NCBI GenBank assembly: GCA_050116035.1
Contig: JASFPJ010000044.1
Span: forward strand, 1 to 15,235
Length of the DNA: 15,235 nucleotides
Direction: 5' to 3'
Source: SOIA01 sp050116035
GTDB lineage: Bacteria > Acidobacteriota > Aminicenantia > Aminicenantales > Aminicenantaceae
The translations under genes and the position numbers were made by a program. The notes under the pieces are model-generated. The model had not been told where the DNA came from. It made no database searches and saw nothing but the letters and a program-made list of their open reading frames with translations. Numbering within the stretch: the stretch's first letter is position 1; each line of letters opens with the position of its first letter. Shown piece after piece: positions 13,238 to 15,235 of this stretch.

Positions 13238-15235
13238 TTACATGCGGTTTCTTATGGTTTCCCCTTCTTCTTCACCCTCAGAAGGCTCAGAAGAGACGGG
13301 AATTTTTTCCTTCTTTGCCTTTATAGGCATATCTTTCGTCAATGCTATTTCCAAGACTTCATCCATGTTCTCAACGAAATGGATTTTCATGTCTTCTTTT
13401 ATGTTCTTAGGGATATCCTTTAGATCGGGTTTGTTATCGAATGGAAGGATGGCCTCTTTAATCAATTCTCGGTGAGCCGCCAATAGCTTCTCTTTTATGC
13501 CCCCCACAGGAAGGACCTTGCCTTTTAAGGTAATCTCCCCGCTCATGGCCACACTTTTTCTCACAGGAATACCTGTCAGAAGAGAAATGATGGATGTCGC
13601 GATTGTGATGCCTGCAGAAGGACCTTCCTTCGGCTGGGCGACCTCTGGAACGTGGATATGGATATCATAATTCTTGTGCAAATCCTTTGCAATGTTATAC
13701 TCAAATATTTTACCCTTGACATAGCTGAAGGCCGCCTGAGCGGATTCCTGCATGATCTCACCAAGATGACCGGTTAATGTGAAATTTCCTTTTCCATGTA
13801 CTTTAGTCACTTCAAATGTTAAAAGCTCTCCGCCGAATTCTGTCCAGGCCATCCCGATCGCGACTCCAACTTCGTCTTTTTTATCGATCTCTTTGCGCCT
13901 AAACCTTGGAATACCCAGGAATTTTTCAATATTTTTTGTGTTGACTTTCTCAGTATGGGATTTGCCTTTAGATACGACTTTTTTGACAACTTTTCGGCAG
14001 ATGGATGTGATTTCCCGCTCAATATTCCTGACTCCGGCTTCCCGGGTGTATCCCCGGATCAGCCTCATGAACGCTTTATCAGAAATATTCAGGTTATTCT
14101 CTTTCAGCCCATGGATTTTCAGCTGCTTGGGCAAAAGAAAATGTTTGGCGATCTGCAATTTCTCGTCCTCTGTGTAACCTGGAAGACGGATGACTTCCAT
14201 CCTGTCGATCAGAGGCCGTGGCACAGGCTCGAGCATATTGGCTGTCACGATAAACATAACCTGGGAAAGGTCAAAATCAGTATCAATATAATGATCTAAA
14301 AAAGTATTGTTCTGCTCAGGATCCAGGACTTCCATCAACGCCGATGCCGGGTCTCCCCTGAAATCCATGCTCATCTTATCGACCTCATCCAGCAGGAAGA
14401 CAGGATTCTTCGTTCCAGCTCTTTTGACCATCTGAATGATCCGACCAGGATAAGCGCCAATGTACGTTCTTCTGTGTCCTCGAATCTCCGCTTCATCCCT
14501 GACTCCTCCGAGCGAAAGCCGGACAAATTTCCTCCCTGTTGCCCGGGCAATCGAACGTCCGAGAGAGCTTTTCCCTACTCCAGGGGGACCGATAAAGCCT
14601 AAAATGACTCCTTTTGGATTTTTCACAAGCTGACGAATAGAAAGATACTCGAGTATCCTTTCCTTGACTTTTTCCAATCCATAATGATCTTCATCTAAAA
14701 TTCGTTCTGCCTCTTTCAGGTCTCTTTTCTCTCTTGATTTCTTGGTCCAGGGCAACGACGTGAGCCAGTCAAGGTAATTTCGACAAACTGTGGCTTCAGC
14801 TGACATGGGAGGCATGGATTCCAGCCTTTCTATCTCTTTAAAGGCCTTATCCTCTGCATCCTTGGGCATATTTGCCTTTGCGACCTTTTGCTTCAACTCC
14901 TCTACTTCGTTTGGCTGGTCTTCTTTCTTGAAGCTTAATCCAGTCGGCAATATTTTCTGGCCTGTGTCTTTAATAGTGATTTTCCTCCCCCCAGGCTTCT
15001 TCCCTTCTTTTTTCAGTCTCGAATGGACTTTTAGTATTTCGTTTTCGATAATATAGTTCAGTCTTCGAATCCGTTCATGAACACTGATCGTCTCAAGCAG
15101 GTTTTGCTTTTCTTCTAAAGAAAGATAGAGATGAGAGGAAATTATATCGGCAATCCTTTCAGGGCTGTTATCCTTCAAGGCAGGAATGATTGATTCGAAA
15201 TTTGCGTTTTGGCTGAGTTTTAAATAATCTTCAAA
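13238..15235 (-). CDS. lon: ATP-dependent Lon protease, N-terminus outside window
   Basis: The frame is open through the window end. The TTG at 15178 is internal, because 19 further codons upstream (FEDYLKLSQNANFESIIPA) continue the Lon N-domain. There are 665 visible residues, numbered from the window edge; roughly 130-150 are missing. The order is the end of the LON substrate domain and helices (1-60), a linker (70-110), AAA+ with Walker A GPPGVGKS (216-223) and Walker B VFLLDEVDK (279-287), sensor region, then the S16 protease with catalytic Ser540 (KEGPSAG) and Lys583 (GGIKEKLLAAHR). Lon degrades misfolded and regulatory proteins in the cytoplasm. Two oddities: the near-universal QREYYL-EQ-KAI segment before the ATPase is replaced by a basic, glycine-containing stretch, and the C-terminus has an acidic tail (SSEPSEGEEEGE). 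rho follows 82 bases downstream. Confidence 0.96.
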   Translation of the reverse strand, partial: FEDYLKLSQNANFESIIPALKDNSPERIADIISSHLYLSLEEKQNLLETISVHERIRRLNYIIENEILKVHSRLKKEGKKPGGRKITIKDTGQKILPTGLSFKKEDQPNEVEELKQKVAKANMPKDAEDKAFKEIERLESMPPMSAEATVCRNYLDWLTSLPWTKKSREKRDLKEAERILDEDHYGLEKVKERILEYLSIRQLVKNPKGVILGFIGPPGVGKSSLGRSIARATGRKFVRLSLGGVRDEAEIRGHRRTYIGAYPGRIIQMVKRAGTKNPVFLLDEVDKMSMDFRGDPASALMEVLDPEQNNTFLDHYIDTDFDLSQVMFIVTANMLEPVPRPLIDRMEVIRLPGYTEDEKLQIAKHFLLPKQLKIHGLKENNLNISDKAFMRLIRGYTREAGVRNIEREITSICRKVVKKVVSKGKSHTEKVNTKNIEKFLGIPRFRRKEIDKKDEVGVAIGMAWTEFGGELLTFEVTKVHGKGNFTLTGHLGEIMQESAQAAFSYVKGKIFEYNIAKDLHKNYDIHIHVPEVAQPKEGPSAGITIATSIISLLTGIPVRKSVAMSGEITLKGKVLPVGGIKEKLLAAHRELIKEAILPFDNKPDLKDIPKNIKEDMKIHFVENMDEVLEIALTKDMPIKAKKEKIPVSSEPSEGEEEGETIRNRM

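Noticed and set aside
15176..15178. TTG at 15178 as start of lon
   Set aside because: Nineteen upstream codons in the same frame match the Lon N-domain, so the gene is cut by the window edge.

Overview
The window looks like a chromosomal segment of a free-living Gram-negative bacterium from the Acidobacteriota/Candidatus Aminicenantes area. This placement is an inference. It rests on FtsX-type permeases with long periplasmic domains, a PadR gene coupled to a permease with an N-terminal prefix domain, a tricorn-type S41 peptidase, an M14 peptidase with a C-terminal amidotransferase-like domain, and a Rho without the long insertions of actinobacteria. No rRNA, tRNA, CRISPR array, insertion sequence or phage gene was seen.

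Layout. (1) Bases 1-1206 hold the C-terminal part of a tricorn-like S41 serine peptidase on the plus strand, followed by two inverted repeats and a small class I SAM-dependent methyltransferase with an apparent signal peptide (1321-1968). (2) Facing it on the minus strand is a two-gene unit: an exported M14 zinc carboxypeptidase-like protein (3135-5726) and, 17 bases downstream, an M19 membrane-dipeptidase homologue with a Tat-like leader (1984-3117). (3) A 396-base AT-rich divergent spacer (5727-6122) carries a very good sigma-54 promoter preceded by two tandem 21-base units. It drives an FtsX/MacB-type ABC permease on the plus strand (6123-8510). (4) Tail-to-tail with it on the minus strand is a second FtsX/MacB-type permease with a PadR-associated prefix domain (8613-11231). 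It is translationally coupled (GTGA overlap) to an upstream PadR regulator (11228-11557), whose sigma-70-type promoter is overlapped by a perfect dyad. (5) A 317-base spacer is followed by housekeeping genes on the minus strand: rho (11875-13155) and, upstream of it, lon (13238 to the window end, N-terminus cut off).

How the parts fit. The left third is a peptide-degradation neighbourhood: a tricorn-like peptidase, a metallocarboxypeptidase and a dipeptidase-like protein, at least two of them predicted to be exported. The middle holds two paralogous permeases without their own ATPase, each under a different regulatory logic: sigma-54 with an enhancer-binding activator for one, PadR repression for the other. 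The right third is core transcription termination and protein quality control.

Most notable points: the sigma-54 promoter with 21-base tandem sites, the PadR dyad sitting on its own -10 box, the loss of several canonical metal ligands in the M19 homologue, the signal peptide on a SAM methyltransferase, and a Lon whose usual conserved QREYYL-type segment is replaced by a basic, glycine-containing stretch.
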